The notes: a model not told the origin generated them from the letters alone. DNA of 33,439 bases from Hyphomicrobiales bacterium (GCA_900472295.1 UCIA01000040.1:1-33439); one strand, 5' to 3'. Shown: positions 7,770-19,630, counted from the first letter of the stretch. A program made the numbers and translations.

Positions 7770-8768
7770 ATGGCCAATCTCAAACAGATCGCGGCGGAAC
7801 TTTCCCTTTCGGTGACCACGGTATCGCGCGCTCTCAAGGACGGGCCGGAAGTGCACCCCTCGACCACGGCGCGCGTCAAGGAGGTGGCGAGGCGGGTCGG
7901 CTATGTCCCGAACCATCACGGTCGCGCGCTGAAGACCGGACGAACCCTGACGCTGACGGCAGTGCTGCCGATGGAGACACGCGACTACCTGTCCGATCTG
8001 GCGAAGCTTCCCTTGATCGAAGGCATGACGATGGCGGCGCGGCAAGCAGGCTACAGTCTGTCCATCTATTCGACCACGCCCGATGACGATCCCGTCGAAA
8101 GCGTACAGCGCCTGCTCGACGCGCGCAGCGCGGACGGCCTCATCATCACGCGAATGGTCTCGGGTGATCCGCGCGTCAAGCTGCTGCTGGATCAACGCGT
8201 TCCGTTCGTCGCGTTTGGAAGAACCGACCTGGACATCGCCTATCCCTATGTCGATATCGACAATGAGCAGATTGCCTATGATGCGACCCAACGGCTCATG
8301 GACAAGGGCTGTCGACGCATAGCACTGCAACTTCTCGTGCCGAAGGATCAGGCGAGCGCCATGCGGCTTGCAGGCTATGGAAGGGCGATGGCCGGGGCCG
8401 GTATTCCGATTGACCAATCGCTGATCGGTGATGGCACCTTCACGGTGGAATCGAGCGCAGCCTGGTTCGATCGCCTGCTGGCGTCGTCAGATCCGCCTAC
8501 GGGCCTGGCATGCGCCAACGAACTGGGCCTGCTGGGAGCGTTGCACGCTCTTGGCAGGCGCGGTCTTGAGCCTGGCCGCGACGTTCACGTCGTTACACGC
8601 GACAACACGCGTCTGGCGCGCTTCATGCCGGCGAAGATCGGCGTTCATTCCGTGGACATGGCAGACGTCGGGCACAAACTCATCGAGGTCCTGGAGAGCC
8701 GGATCGCCAATCCGCTTGGGCCGGTCGCTGCAATCTTGGTGCAAGGCAGATTCGAACCGGCCGAATAG
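7770..8768 (+). CDS. LacI-family transcriptional regulator
   Basis: This 332-residue repressor has the N-terminal LacI helix-turn-helix and hinge (NLKQIAAELSLSVTTVSRAL at residues 3-22, then VARRVGYVPNHHGRALKTG) and a periplasmic-binding-protein-like effector domain from about residue 60. The segments ADGLIITRM, VPFVAFGR, YVDIDNEQIAYDAT and GCRRIAL match the usual order of the core. It is divergent from the transporter operon with a 198-bp spacer holding two candidate operators, so it most likely represses both promoters and responds to the imported compound or its breakdown product. The inducer cannot be predicted from sequence. Confidence 0.92.
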   Translation: MANLKQIAAELSLSVTTVSRALKDGPEVHPSTTARVKEVARRVGYVPNHHGRALKTGRTLTLTAVLPMETRDYLSDLAKLPLIEGMTMAARQAGYSLSIYSTTPDDDPVESVQRLLDARSADGLIITRMVSGDPRVKLLLDQRVPFVAFGRTDLDIAYPYVDIDNEQIAYDATQRLMDKGCRRIALQLLVPKDQASAMRLAGYGRAMAGAGIPIDQSLIGDGTFTVESSAAWFDRLLASSDPPTGLACANELGLLGALHALGRRGLEPGRDVHVVTRDNTRLARFMPAKIGVHSVDMADVGHKLIEVLESRIANPLGPVAAILVQGRFEPAE

Positions 8769-8839
8769 TCTGCCCGCGCGCTCAATCCGCATTTTTGTGG
8801 CGCCAAGCGATTCCGATTGGCCGTCCGATGCTCTGGATG

Positions 8840-9622
8840 TCACTCCGCCGGCGCCGCGCCCACTTGGCCGGCAACCTCCTGATCGAGTTCGGCCAGGAAC
8901 GCGACGATGCGCCCGGCATTGTCGCCGAGATCGTAGCGGCCGTAGCGGGAGGCCGAGCGCATGTCGACGACGATGGTGTCGCCGTCGTTGCTCACCCGAA
9001 TGGCGACATCGGCGGGCAGACCAACCACGAAGCTCCTGGCCACGGCGTTGACCGTCACCTCGCTTTGGCCTTCTGTCACAGGGTATGGCGCGGTCAGCTG
9101 CCAGTCGCGGCGGTCGAGCACGGTTTCGACGGCGTCGACGACGGTTTCGAACGGCAGATTGTAGCTGCGTCCGGTGACCAGCGGATAGGCGTCGGCCTGC
9201 AGGCGCGCCTCGCCCGGCGTTGGCGCCGAGATCACATTCATGTCCTTGGTGCGCTCGCTGGTGTCGAGCACCGGCGGATTGTCGAGATCGGTCGAAATGT
9301 CCCTGAGGGGAGGTGTTGTGGCCGCCCAATAGGCGCCGATGCCGTAGGGCGTCAGCACCAGCAGCGCCAGCAAGGCGCCGACCGAGAGGTCGCGTCCGCC
9401 GCGGTCGCCGAAATGCCACAACCTGGATAAAGCGAGGCCGGCAAACAACAGCGCGAATGCGGCAAGCAGCGCCACGATCGCCAGCACCCACAGGAAAGCC
9501 GGCGTCTCGACCAGCTCGAAATAATGGCCGGCCAGAACAGTCAGCAGCAGGACTAGGGCAAAAGCGCCGGTCCGCCGCGACCAGCCGGCCGCCATCGATG
9601 TCTGCCGCTCGTCAATTTCCAT
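8840..9622 (-). CDS. DUF1499 membrane protein
   Basis: This protein of about 260 residues has three hydrophobic segments in its N-terminal 100 residues (around LVLLLTVLAGHYF, FLWVLAIVALLAAFALLFAG and LSVGALLALLVLTPYGIGAYW), then a C-terminal DUF1499 domain with NPPVLDTSER, the PFETVVDAVETVLDRRDW segment and the conserved DGDTIVVDMRSASRYGRYDLGDNAGRI. The function of DUF1499 is unknown. The ATG at 9622 is preferred; a GTG at 9649 would add nine residues. It lies downstream of the acyl-CoA ligase on the same strand, separated by a strong palindrome, and converges on lacI. Confidence 0.8.
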   Translation of the reverse strand: MEIDERQTSMAAGWSRRTGAFALVLLLTVLAGHYFELVETPAFLWVLAIVALLAAFALLFAGLALSRLWHFGDRGGRDLSVGALLALLVLTPYGIGAYWAATTPPLRDISTDLDNPPVLDTSERTKDMNVISAPTPGEARLQADAYPLVTGRSYNLPFETVVDAVETVLDRRDWQLTAPYPVTEGQSEVTVNAVARSFVVGLPADVAIRVSNDGDTIVVDMRSASRYGRYDLGDNAGRIVAFLAELDQEVAGQVGAAPAE

Positions 9623-9657
9623 TGTCTTCAGCACCGCCTCAACCCGCACAGAGGCTT

Positions 9658-9694
9658 AGAGCAAAGGATGCTCAAATTGAACATCCCCTGCCCT
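9658..9694 (-). terminator. 37-bp near-perfect palindrome between acyl-CoA ligase and DUF1499 genes
   Basis: Arms 9658-9675 and 9677-9694 pair at 14 of 18 positions around one base. All four mismatches are A/C on the plus strand, which become G-U pairs in minus-strand RNA, so the transcript of the ligase operon could form an uninterrupted 18-bp stem. There is no clear U tract. It may act as a terminator, processing site or mRNA 3' stabiliser, or be a protein-binding palindrome. Confidence 0.5.
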
Positions 9695-9729
9695 AACGTT
9701 TTTGGAGGTCAGAAATCGCACGATCCCGA

Positions 9730-11358
<1,629 letters not shown>

Positions 11359-11514
11359 CGCATTCCTCCCATTGGCTCTTCGTTCTCCCGTCTTTTGTTC
11401 CATTGTGAGACGAACTGGCGGATTGTCCAGCCATGACGTCTCCAACCGTTAACGGCTGAAGCATGCAGTGATCGAAAGGCGGGGAAAACCGCCACAATCC
11501 GGCCATCGTCGACG

Positions 11515-11529
11515 TTAAGGTTCGTTAAC
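11515..11529 (+). promoter_or_regulatory. Possible CtrA-like TTAA pair
   Basis: TTAAGGTTCGTTAAC has two TTAA half-sites in the intergenic region upstream of the acidic repeat protein. The spacing is 6 bp rather than the canonical 7 bp of CtrA sites. Two palindromes, CCGTTAACGG (11446-11455) and CGTTAACG (11523-11530), lie in the same region. Confidence 0.25.
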
Positions 11530-11565
11530 GGGCAGGGGTGCGATTGGCGACTGAAAGAGGTTCGC

Positions 11566-11982
11566 ATGGACGCGCAGCTGGATGACAAGCAGTTGGACGG
11601 CAGCAAGTTGGAAGACGTGCAGTTGGACGACATTCAACTCGACGACAAAGAGCTTGAAGATACGCTGGCCGAAAGTCTGGCCGATCTCGTGCCGGAGGCC
11701 AACGCCGTATCCGAAGACGAATTCGTCGAGGTGGTCGGCGGCGCCCTTGAGGCGGTCGGCGGCACGCTGCTGTTCAAGATGTGCGTCCAGAACGAAGGCA
11801 AGGGCCAGCATGTCGCGGCCGCATCGATCGGCGACGGCGGCAATCGCCAGTTCCTGCTGCTGACTTTGCCGACCGGCGGCGGCGCGCTGAAGGTCGAAAC
11901 CGCATCGCGCAGCAGCAATCCGGTGGCCGGCATTGCCGCTGCCTATGCCGGCCTCATGGATGCGTTCAAGACTGCGGCCTGA
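11566..11982 (+). CDS. Acidic repeat protein of unknown function with a double-glycine-like motif
   Basis: This 138-residue protein is not recognised. Residues 4-32 are an acidic five-residue repeat (QLDDK, QLDGS, KLEDV, QLDDI, QLDDK, ELEDT) with leucine every fifth position, reminiscent of pentapeptide repeats but too short and acidic for a normal member. Then VSEDEFVEVVGG (residues 48-59) matches the pattern of double-glycine leader peptides (E at -8, F at -7, V at -4, GG at -2/-1). The remaining 79 residues are Gly/Ala rich with one cysteine and no membrane span. No C39 peptidase transporter lies in the window. The start is supported by GAAAGAGG upstream and normal codon use. Cytoplasmic location is assumed. 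Confidence 0.7.
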   Translation: MDAQLDDKQLDGSKLEDVQLDDIQLDDKELEDTLAESLADLVPEANAVSEDEFVEVVGGALEAVGGTLLFKMCVQNEGKGQHVAAASIGDGGNRQFLLLTLPTGGGALKVETASRSSNPVAGIAAAYAGLMDAFKTAA

Positions 11983-11994
11983 GTTCGCATACGA

Positions 11995-12103
11995 GATCGT
12001 TCAACGATCGAAAGGCCACCTCTGGCCTAGCGATGAAGGCTTGCGCAACAGAGTCTCCGGACACACTTTAGGGATGACGGGAGCAAATTCCCCCCGTGCT
12101 CCC
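11995..12103. terminator. Three consecutive hairpins between the acidic repeat and DUF427 genes
   Basis: GATCGTT-C-AACGATC (11995-12009), AGGCCA-CCTC-TGGCCT (12013-12028) and GGGAGCA/TGCTCCC around an 11-base loop (12079-12103) follow one another. None has a T tract. The first two probably end or stabilise the upstream transcript; the third is 23 bases before the DUF427 start and could lie in its leader. Confidence 0.35.
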
Positions 12104-12126
12104 AACCGGACAAGGAGACCCCCAGC

Positions 12127-12516
12127 ATGGACCAGATCGCCAACCCCGCTCCCGGCTTCCAGAGCAATCCCGGCAAGGTCATCACCGTCGAGCCTTACCA
12201 TGGCACCGTCGTCGTGCGCGCCGGCGATGCGGTGATCGCCACGTCGACGCGGGCGAAGCTTCTGTCCGAACCGCCCTACCCCGGCGCCTTTTACATCCCG
12301 TTCGCAGACATCGATTTCAGCCAGCTCGGCAAAACCGCGCTGTCGACCCACTGCCCCTACAAGGGCGACGCCAGCTACTGGAGCGTGCTGCCCGCCGGCG
12401 AGACCGGCAAGGACGCCATGTGGGGCTATGAGCAGCCCTTCGACGAAGTGGCCGAGATCCGCGACCACGGCGCCTTCTACCCCAACCGGGTGACGATCGA
12501 AGTCACGCCTGGCTGA
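12127..12516 (+). CDS. DUF427 domain protein
   Basis: This 129-residue protein matches the DUF427 family: the VTVEPYHGTVVVRAGDAVIA-type opening strand (from residue 18), the RAKLLSEPPYPGAFYIPFAD stretch, THCPYKGDASYWSV and the terminal FYPNRVTIEV. The family folds as a small beta barrel of unknown biochemical role. The ATG is preceded by AAGGAGA at a good distance. It stands alone between hairpins on one side and a palindromic repeat on the other. Confidence 0.85.
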   Translation: MDQIANPAPGFQSNPGKVITVEPYHGTVVVRAGDAVIATSTRAKLLSEPPYPGAFYIPFADIDFSQLGKTALSTHCPYKGDASYWSVLPAGETGKDAMWGYEQPFDEVAEIRDHGAFYPNRVTIEVTPG

Positions 12517-12541
12517 AGTAGACGGCTCAAGCGCCATCGCT

Positions 12542-12599
12542 TCGTCATCCTCGGGTCTTCGCGACGGAGCTTCGCTCCTGCTTCGCCCGTGGATGACGA
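12542..12599. repeat. Imperfect inverted repeat (rhizobial intergenic palindrome type)
   Basis: The outer arms TCGTCATCCTCGGG and CCCGTGGATGACGA pair with one mismatch; inside is GGAGC-TTC-GCTCC (12566-12578). The CGTCATCC...GGATGACG design recalls elements scattered in rhizobial genomes. It lies 26 bases after DUF427 and may terminate it. Confidence 0.55.
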
Positions 12600-12771
12600 G
12601 GTTAATCAGCCGTCCCGCCATTGCCGGCACCATCGGCGTCTCGAGCCCACGAAGATCAGCCCTTGGCCCAGCTTACCTTACATAGGCACGCACGGCGGCG
12701 CCTGCTGTCACCCCTTCGGCTCGCTCCGTGGTGGTGTTCAGCGCAGGAATAACGCACTAGAATTGCCGATC

Positions 12772-14517
12772 ATGAATCACATGATCTCCCTGTCGCGCGC
12801 GGATTTGCAGAAAATGGCGCGCGGCGTCGGGCTGCGCCAGATCCGACTGATCTCGGGCACGGTCATGTTCGCCTATCTGATCAGCCATTTCCTCAACCAC
12901 GCGCTCGGCAACATCTCGATGGAGGCGCTGGCGACCGGCGTCCACTACCACACGATGTTCTGGCAGTTCCTGCCGGTCGCGGTGCTGTTCTACACCGCCT
13001 GCCTGGTGCATACCGCTCTCGGCGTCTGGGCGCTGTACCAGCGCCGGGAATTCCGCTGGAAGGCGATCGAGCCGCTGCAGCTGGTGCTTGGCCTCAGCAT
13101 CCCGATGCTGATCGTCGCCCATGTCGTCGGCATCAGGCTTGGCCAATCCTTGTACGGGCATGAGAAGTTATATCCGCAGGCGTTCTATCTGTACTTCGTC
13201 GCCTCGCAATACCGCATCTGGGTCATGCTCACGGTGCTGGTGGTGGCGTGGGTGCACGGCTGTATTGGTCTCTATTTTTGGCTGCGGATGCGGCCTTTCT
13301 TCGAACGCGCTTCGCCGTTCCTGCTCGCTGCAGCCGTACTGGTTCCGACGCTGGCCATGCTCGGCATCTACCAGGGCGGCCGTACCACGGTGTCCGATTA
13401 CCAGGATGCCGACTGGCGCCGCCAGGAATTGTCGACCCAGAAGCTCGGCACGGAGGCGCAGGGCAACATGCTCGACCGCGTCACCAGCGGTTTTATGATC
13501 GGCTATATCGGCCTGCTCGGCCTTGTCCTGGTCGCTCGCGGCGCGCGCGCCCTGATCGAGCATCGCGGCGGCATGATCGCGCTATCCTATGGCAGCGGCC
13601 GCACAGTGCGGGTGCCGAAGGGATTGAGCGTTCTCGAGGCCAGCCTGCGCAACAACGTGCCGCACGCCAGCGTCTGCGGCGGCCGCGCGCGCTGTTCGAC
13701 CTGCCGCATCCGCATCATCGGCGACCACACCGCCCTGCCTGAACCGTCGCCGCGCGAGGCCTTCGTGCTGCGCCGGCTCGGCAGCGCCGACCCGTCGATC
13801 CGGCTGGCCTGCCAGTTGCGGCCGGCCACCGACCTGACCTTCTTTCAGTTGTTCCTGCCGCACATGATGTCAACGCATGTGCCCGGCAAATTGCCTGCGC
13901 GAATAGGCGAGGAGCGCTATCTGGTCAGTCTATTCGTCGACATGCGCGGCTCGACCCGGCTTGCCGAGAAACGGCTGCCGTTCGATACAGTGTTCATCGT
14001 CAATCGCTTCCTCGGCGCAGTCTCGCAGGCGGTGCTGGACTCCGGCGGACGGCCGAACCAGTTCCTCGGCGACGGCATGCTTGCATTGTTCGGGCTCGAC
14101 ACCACCCCGAAGGAGGCTTGCCGGCAGGCGTTGCGGGCGGCGGCGCTGATTGCGGCCAATGTCGAGAAACTGAACCAGTTCCTCAGCCACGATCTGCACG
14201 AACCGATCCGCTTCGGCATCGGCATCCATGGCGGCGAGGTGATCGTCGGCGAGATCGGCTATCGCGATCACATGGTGTTCACCGCGCTCGGCGATGCCGT
14301 GAACGTTGCGGCAAGGCTGCAAGACATGACGAAGAGCCTCGCATGCGAAGCCGTGATCTCGGACGAGGTACGTGCGACCGCTGAAGTGGCCGAGGATGCC
14401 CTGCCGGCGCAGGAGGTCGCGATCCGCGGCCGCAACGAGCCGATGACCGTGCGCACCGTCATGTCGACGCGCGTGTTGCCGGCACTCGTCAACGACAAGC
14501 GTGCCGTCGTGGCCTGA
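12772..14517 (+). CDS. cyaC: CyaC-like redox-responsive adenylate cyclase (heme-type membrane anchor, 2Fe-2S, class III cyclase)
   Basis: This 581-residue protein has three parts. Residues 20-275 form a six-helix membrane anchor resembling succinate dehydrogenase cytochrome b subunits; histidines H39/H43, H80, H117 and H162 are candidate ligands for two hemes b. Residues 280-365 are a ferredoxin-like domain with cysteines C302, C308, C311 and C347 (CX5CX2C plus one), fit for a 2Fe-2S cluster. Residues 380-550 are a class III cyclase domain with metal aspartates D390 (FVDMRG) and D434 (GDGMLALFG) and transition-state N511/R515 (NVAAR). This architecture matches Sinorhizobium meliloti CyaC, known to form cAMP in response to quinone redox state. 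The ATG at 12772 lacks a strong ribosome-binding site; ATG 12781 and TTG 12763 are alternatives. Confidence 0.88.
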   Translation: MNHMISLSRADLQKMARGVGLRQIRLISGTVMFAYLISHFLNHALGNISMEALATGVHYHTMFWQFLPVAVLFYTACLVHTALGVWALYQRREFRWKAIEPLQLVLGLSIPMLIVAHVVGIRLGQSLYGHEKLYPQAFYLYFVASQYRIWVMLTVLVVAWVHGCIGLYFWLRMRPFFERASPFLLAAAVLVPTLAMLGIYQGGRTTVSDYQDADWRRQELSTQKLGTEAQGNMLDRVTSGFMIGYIGLLGLVLVARGARALIEHRGGMIALSYGSGRTVRVPKGLSVLEASLRNNVPHASVCGGRARCSTCRIRIIGDHTALPEPSPREAFVLRRLGSADPSIRLACQLRPATDLTFFQLFLPHMMSTHVPGKLPARIGEERYLVSLFVDMRGSTRLAEKRLPFDTVFIVNRFLGAVSQAVLDSGGRPNQFLGDGMLALFGLDTTPKEACRQALRAAALIAANVEKLNQFLSHDLHEPIRFGIGIHGGEVIVGEIGYRDHMVFTALGDAVNVAARLQDMTKSLACEAVISDEVRATAEVAEDALPAQEVAIRGRNEPMTVRTVMSTRVLPALVNDKRAVVA

Positions 14518-14547
14518 CCGGTCCAACGCCGCTTCTGCGAGTGCTGT

Positions 14548-15318
14548 CTAGTCCGTGGTGCCGTCATTGCCGACGCCATCGGCGTCCTCGAGGCGCACGA
14601 AGGTGAGCCCCTTGGCCTTGAGCGCCAGCAGACCTTCCACGACGCCCTCGCCGGCGGCGTGGGTCGGCTGGTTGATGTGGGCGATGATGACATCGCCATC
14701 CTTGGCGGCGCCGATGCGCCGCGCTGTTTCCTTGGCGCCGAGCAACGAGCCGCCATCGCCGTTGACCGAAAAGCCGGCGATCTTGAAGCCGAGCTTGCGG
14801 ATCATGGCAATGGCCGACGGGCTGTATTCGGCGGTGGCGCCGCGGAACCATTTCGGCGCCGGCTCGCCGGTGCGGGCGAGAGCAGCCGCGCCCGTTTCGA
14901 CTTCGGCCTGAACCGCTTCAGGGCTGCCGGCGCTGCGGATGCCGTAGATCTTGCGCTGTGTGTCGACGGCGGGAATGTGACGGCCGCCATGGTTTTCCAG
15001 TTCGAACAGATCGGGATGGGCGCGCATGATGTCGACGGCGGCGGCGTTGCGCTTCAGCCAGATGCCGGTGACGAAAATCGTGGCCGGAATCCGGTTCTCC
15101 ACCAAAGCGGAAAGTATCCGCGTATCGGTTTGCCCGCCGCAGGCGTCAAGCGTGAGCGCGACACGGCCCACGCTGCCGCCCGCGTCGGCCTTGAGATGCA
15201 GCGTCGGCTCGACGAGCGGCGCAGCCTGGACCGAAGACACGGCCAAGATAGATAGCGCCAAGGCGCAAGTGAGCTTTTGCAAGGGATGCCTGTTTTGTCT
15301 GAGAATCGGCGCTGTCAT
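14548..15318 (-). CDS. Secreted NodB-fold polysaccharide deacetylase family protein
   Basis: This protein of about 256 residues begins with a signal peptide (hydrophobic core LTCALALSILAVSSVQA, cleavage near residue 32) and continues with a NodB-homology fold. Motif 1 is TLDACGG at residues 56-62, where D58 fits the catalytic base but the usual second metal aspartate is alanine. Motif 2 is NHGGRH, giving two histidines; motif 3 is WFRGATAEYS; the late histidine motif reads IIAHINQPTH. It probably acts on a periplasmic or cell-surface glycan. The ATG at 15318 is preferred over the first one at 15390 because only then does the signal peptide sit at the terminus. It lies 90 bases downstream of the GT9 gene on the same strand and converges on cyaC. 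Confidence 0.8.
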   Translation of the reverse strand: MTAPILRQNRHPLQKLTCALALSILAVSSVQAAPLVEPTLHLKADAGGSVGRVALTLDACGGQTDTRILSALVENRIPATIFVTGIWLKRNAAAVDIMRAHPDLFELENHGGRHIPAVDTQRKIYGIRSAGSPEAVQAEVETGAAALARTGEPAPKWFRGATAEYSPSAIAMIRKLGFKIAGFSVNGDGGSLLGAKETARRIGAAKDGDVIIAHINQPTHAAGEGVVEGLLALKAKGLTFVRLEDADGVGNDGTTD

Positions 15319-15408
15319 AGCGGCACCCCAAGACCCGCAACAAGGCGGAAATCGGGATATCGGCCATGAGAAAAGCTGATATCCCGACATTGTGACCGCC
15401 GCGCATCG

Positions 15409-16509
15409 TCAGACGGCGTGTTCCAGCTCGACACGCGTCCGCGCCAGCATTTCGCGCACCGCGGCGATGACGGGTCCAGTTTCCAGCCGCCAGACGCAGC
15501 AAGCCTTGCTGGGGTCCAGCGGGCGGCACAAGCCGCTCGCCACGCAGTCGCACGGCATGGACGGTTGCAGGGCGATGCTAGGTGCGCCGACGGGGCCCCA
15601 GGTGACCGGGCTGGTCAGGCCGTACAGGCCGACAACGGGTGTTCCCGCCGCCGCGGCCATGTGCATGGGCCCGCTCTCGTTGCCGACAAACAGCCGCGCC
15701 TGCTGCAACACCGCCAGCAGCGTTTCCAGCGACAGCGCACCGACGAGGTTGACGATCGACGCGGCACTGGCGAGGATCTGCTCGGCAGGCTTGCGCTCGT
15801 CCGGGCCGCCGACAAGCACGAAATCCAGTCCGGTTTCGCGCGCAATCGTGTCGATCACGGCAGCAAAGCGTTCATGCTGCCAGCGCCGGCCGTGAAAACT
15901 GGCGCCGGCATGCACGGCGATGAAGCCGTTTGGCCGCAGACGGTGTTTGTCCAGCAGCGCCACGGCTCGCGCCGTCTCCATCGGCAATGGCCGGATCGAC
16001 GGCGCGCGCACGCGCAACGCGACGCCAAGCGGTTCGAGCGGCGAAAGATAACGGTAGAGATAGTGCTTCTCGCCAAACCCGAACGGCTTGGCAAAGACAT
16101 TGGCGGGCTGACGCTCATGCCAGCGCAGCGGCCTGTCCGGAGGATTGTAGCCGATGCGGGTCCTGGCGTTGAGGAACCTGACGATGAGCCGCGATGTCTT
16201 GGAATCGGTGAGATCGATGGTCAGGTCGAAGCGAAATTGGCGCAGCTTGCTGATCATCGAATAAAGTTCGCGCCCGCGCTCCAGCGGCGTGCCACGCATG
16301 GCAGCGCGGCGGAAGGTGACCACCTCCGAGGCGATGCCGTGGGCGGTCACGAAACTGGCGAGGCGAGCCTCGCACAGGAAGACGATCCTGACGCCGGGAT
16401 ATTCGAGCTGCAGGTTCCTGGCGAGCGTGGAGGAGAGCACGATATCGCCGATGAACTTGGTCTGGAGGATCAGGATCGAGCGGAAGGGTGTGGGCGAAAT
16501 CTGTAACAT
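15409..16509 (-). CDS. Glycosyltransferase family 9 (heptosyltransferase-like)
   Basis: This 366-residue cytoplasmic enzyme resembles ADP-heptose:LPS heptosyltransferases. Visible: ILILQTKFIGDIVLSSTLARNL at the N-terminal Rossmann domain, FDLTIDLTDSKTSRLI, then the nucleotide-sugar half with IAVHAGASFHGRRWQHERFA, FVLVGGPDE and the acceptor-loop signature LFVGNESGPMHMAAAAGTPVVGLYG. The segment PCDCVASGLCRPLDPSKACC near residue 325 holds five cysteines. It probably adds a sugar to lipopolysaccharide core or another envelope glycan; the sugar donor is not determined by sequence. The ATG at 16509 gives the usual terminus. Confidence 0.87.
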   Translation of the reverse strand: MLQISPTPFRSILILQTKFIGDIVLSSTLARNLQLEYPGVRIVFLCEARLASFVTAHGIASEVVTFRRAAMRGTPLERGRELYSMISKLRQFRFDLTIDLTDSKTSRLIVRFLNARTRIGYNPPDRPLRWHERQPANVFAKPFGFGEKHYLYRYLSPLEPLGVALRVRAPSIRPLPMETARAVALLDKHRLRPNGFIAVHAGASFHGRRWQHERFAAVIDTIARETGLDFVLVGGPDERKPAEQILASAASIVNLVGALSLETLLAVLQQARLFVGNESGPMHMAAAAGTPVVGLYGLTSPVTWGPVGAPSIALQPSMPCDCVASGLCRPLDPSKACCVWRLETGPVIAAVREMLARTRVELEHAV

Positions 16510-16567
16510 CTGTTTCTCGGCACCGGGCGGGGTTGGGGGCCGTGAAATTGGGCAGAAACGATGTCGG

Positions 16568-16592
16568 GATTGCGTGCGCAGGCGCGCAAATC
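16568..16592 (-). terminator. Imperfect hairpin downstream of ppdK
   Basis: GATTGCGTGCGC and GCGCGCAAATC form an imperfect stem between the GT9 start and the ppdK stop; CTTAC/GTAAG (16605-16620) is a second small hairpin. The intergenic region (16510-16684) otherwise should hold the GT9 promoter. Weak evidence. Confidence 0.25.
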
Positions 16593-16684
16593 AGCGTGAA
16601 TTTGCTTACAAAATCGTAAGGTTAGCAGCGAACAGCCACCGCAAGGATGGCCGTTTCTTTGACGCTGAAAGAACTATGTCGAAA

Positions 16685-19390
<2,706 letters not shown>

Positions 19391-19404
19391 GCTCGCCCTC
19401 CAAG

Positions 19405-19447
19405 TCCTTGGAAGATAGACAACACTTCCCTGGAAGATAGACAACAC
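19405..19447 (-). repeat. Tandem 22-bp repeat in the ppdK leader
   Basis: Two 21-base copies (19405-19425 and 19427-19447) are identical at 20 positions; the shared core on the plus strand is TGGAAGATAGACAACAC. The first copy lies 15-35 bases upstream of the ppdK start, next to the ribosome-binding site. The period of about two DNA turns would place two protein-binding sites on one face; it could equally be a slippage duplication. Confidence 0.75.
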
Positions 19448-19594
19448 CGGGACAGAGGCCCGGTTCCTGCGCGTTACGACCCGAGCGTTATTATGCTGCA
19501 GTGCGAAAGGCAAGGCGCGCCCAGCCAAGCCCCGCCACTACAATCGATTAAGCAAAAGCTGCGTCAAAAAGACTTGCCGCGCCAGCTCCTGCGA

Positions 19595-19613
19595 TATAGA
19601 ACATATCATGAAC
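19595..19613 (+). promoter_or_regulatory. LexA-type SOS box at the VOC gene promoter
   Basis: GAACATATCATGAAC (19599-19613) fits GAAC-N7-GAAC, the direct-repeat LexA site of alphaproteobacteria. It abuts TATAGA (19595-19600), a possible -10, with TTGCCG (19574-19579) 15 bp upstream. The VOC gene starts 17 bases after the box, so LexA would block its promoter. Confidence 0.6.
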
Positions 19614-19630
19614 AAGTTGGGAGTAGCGTG

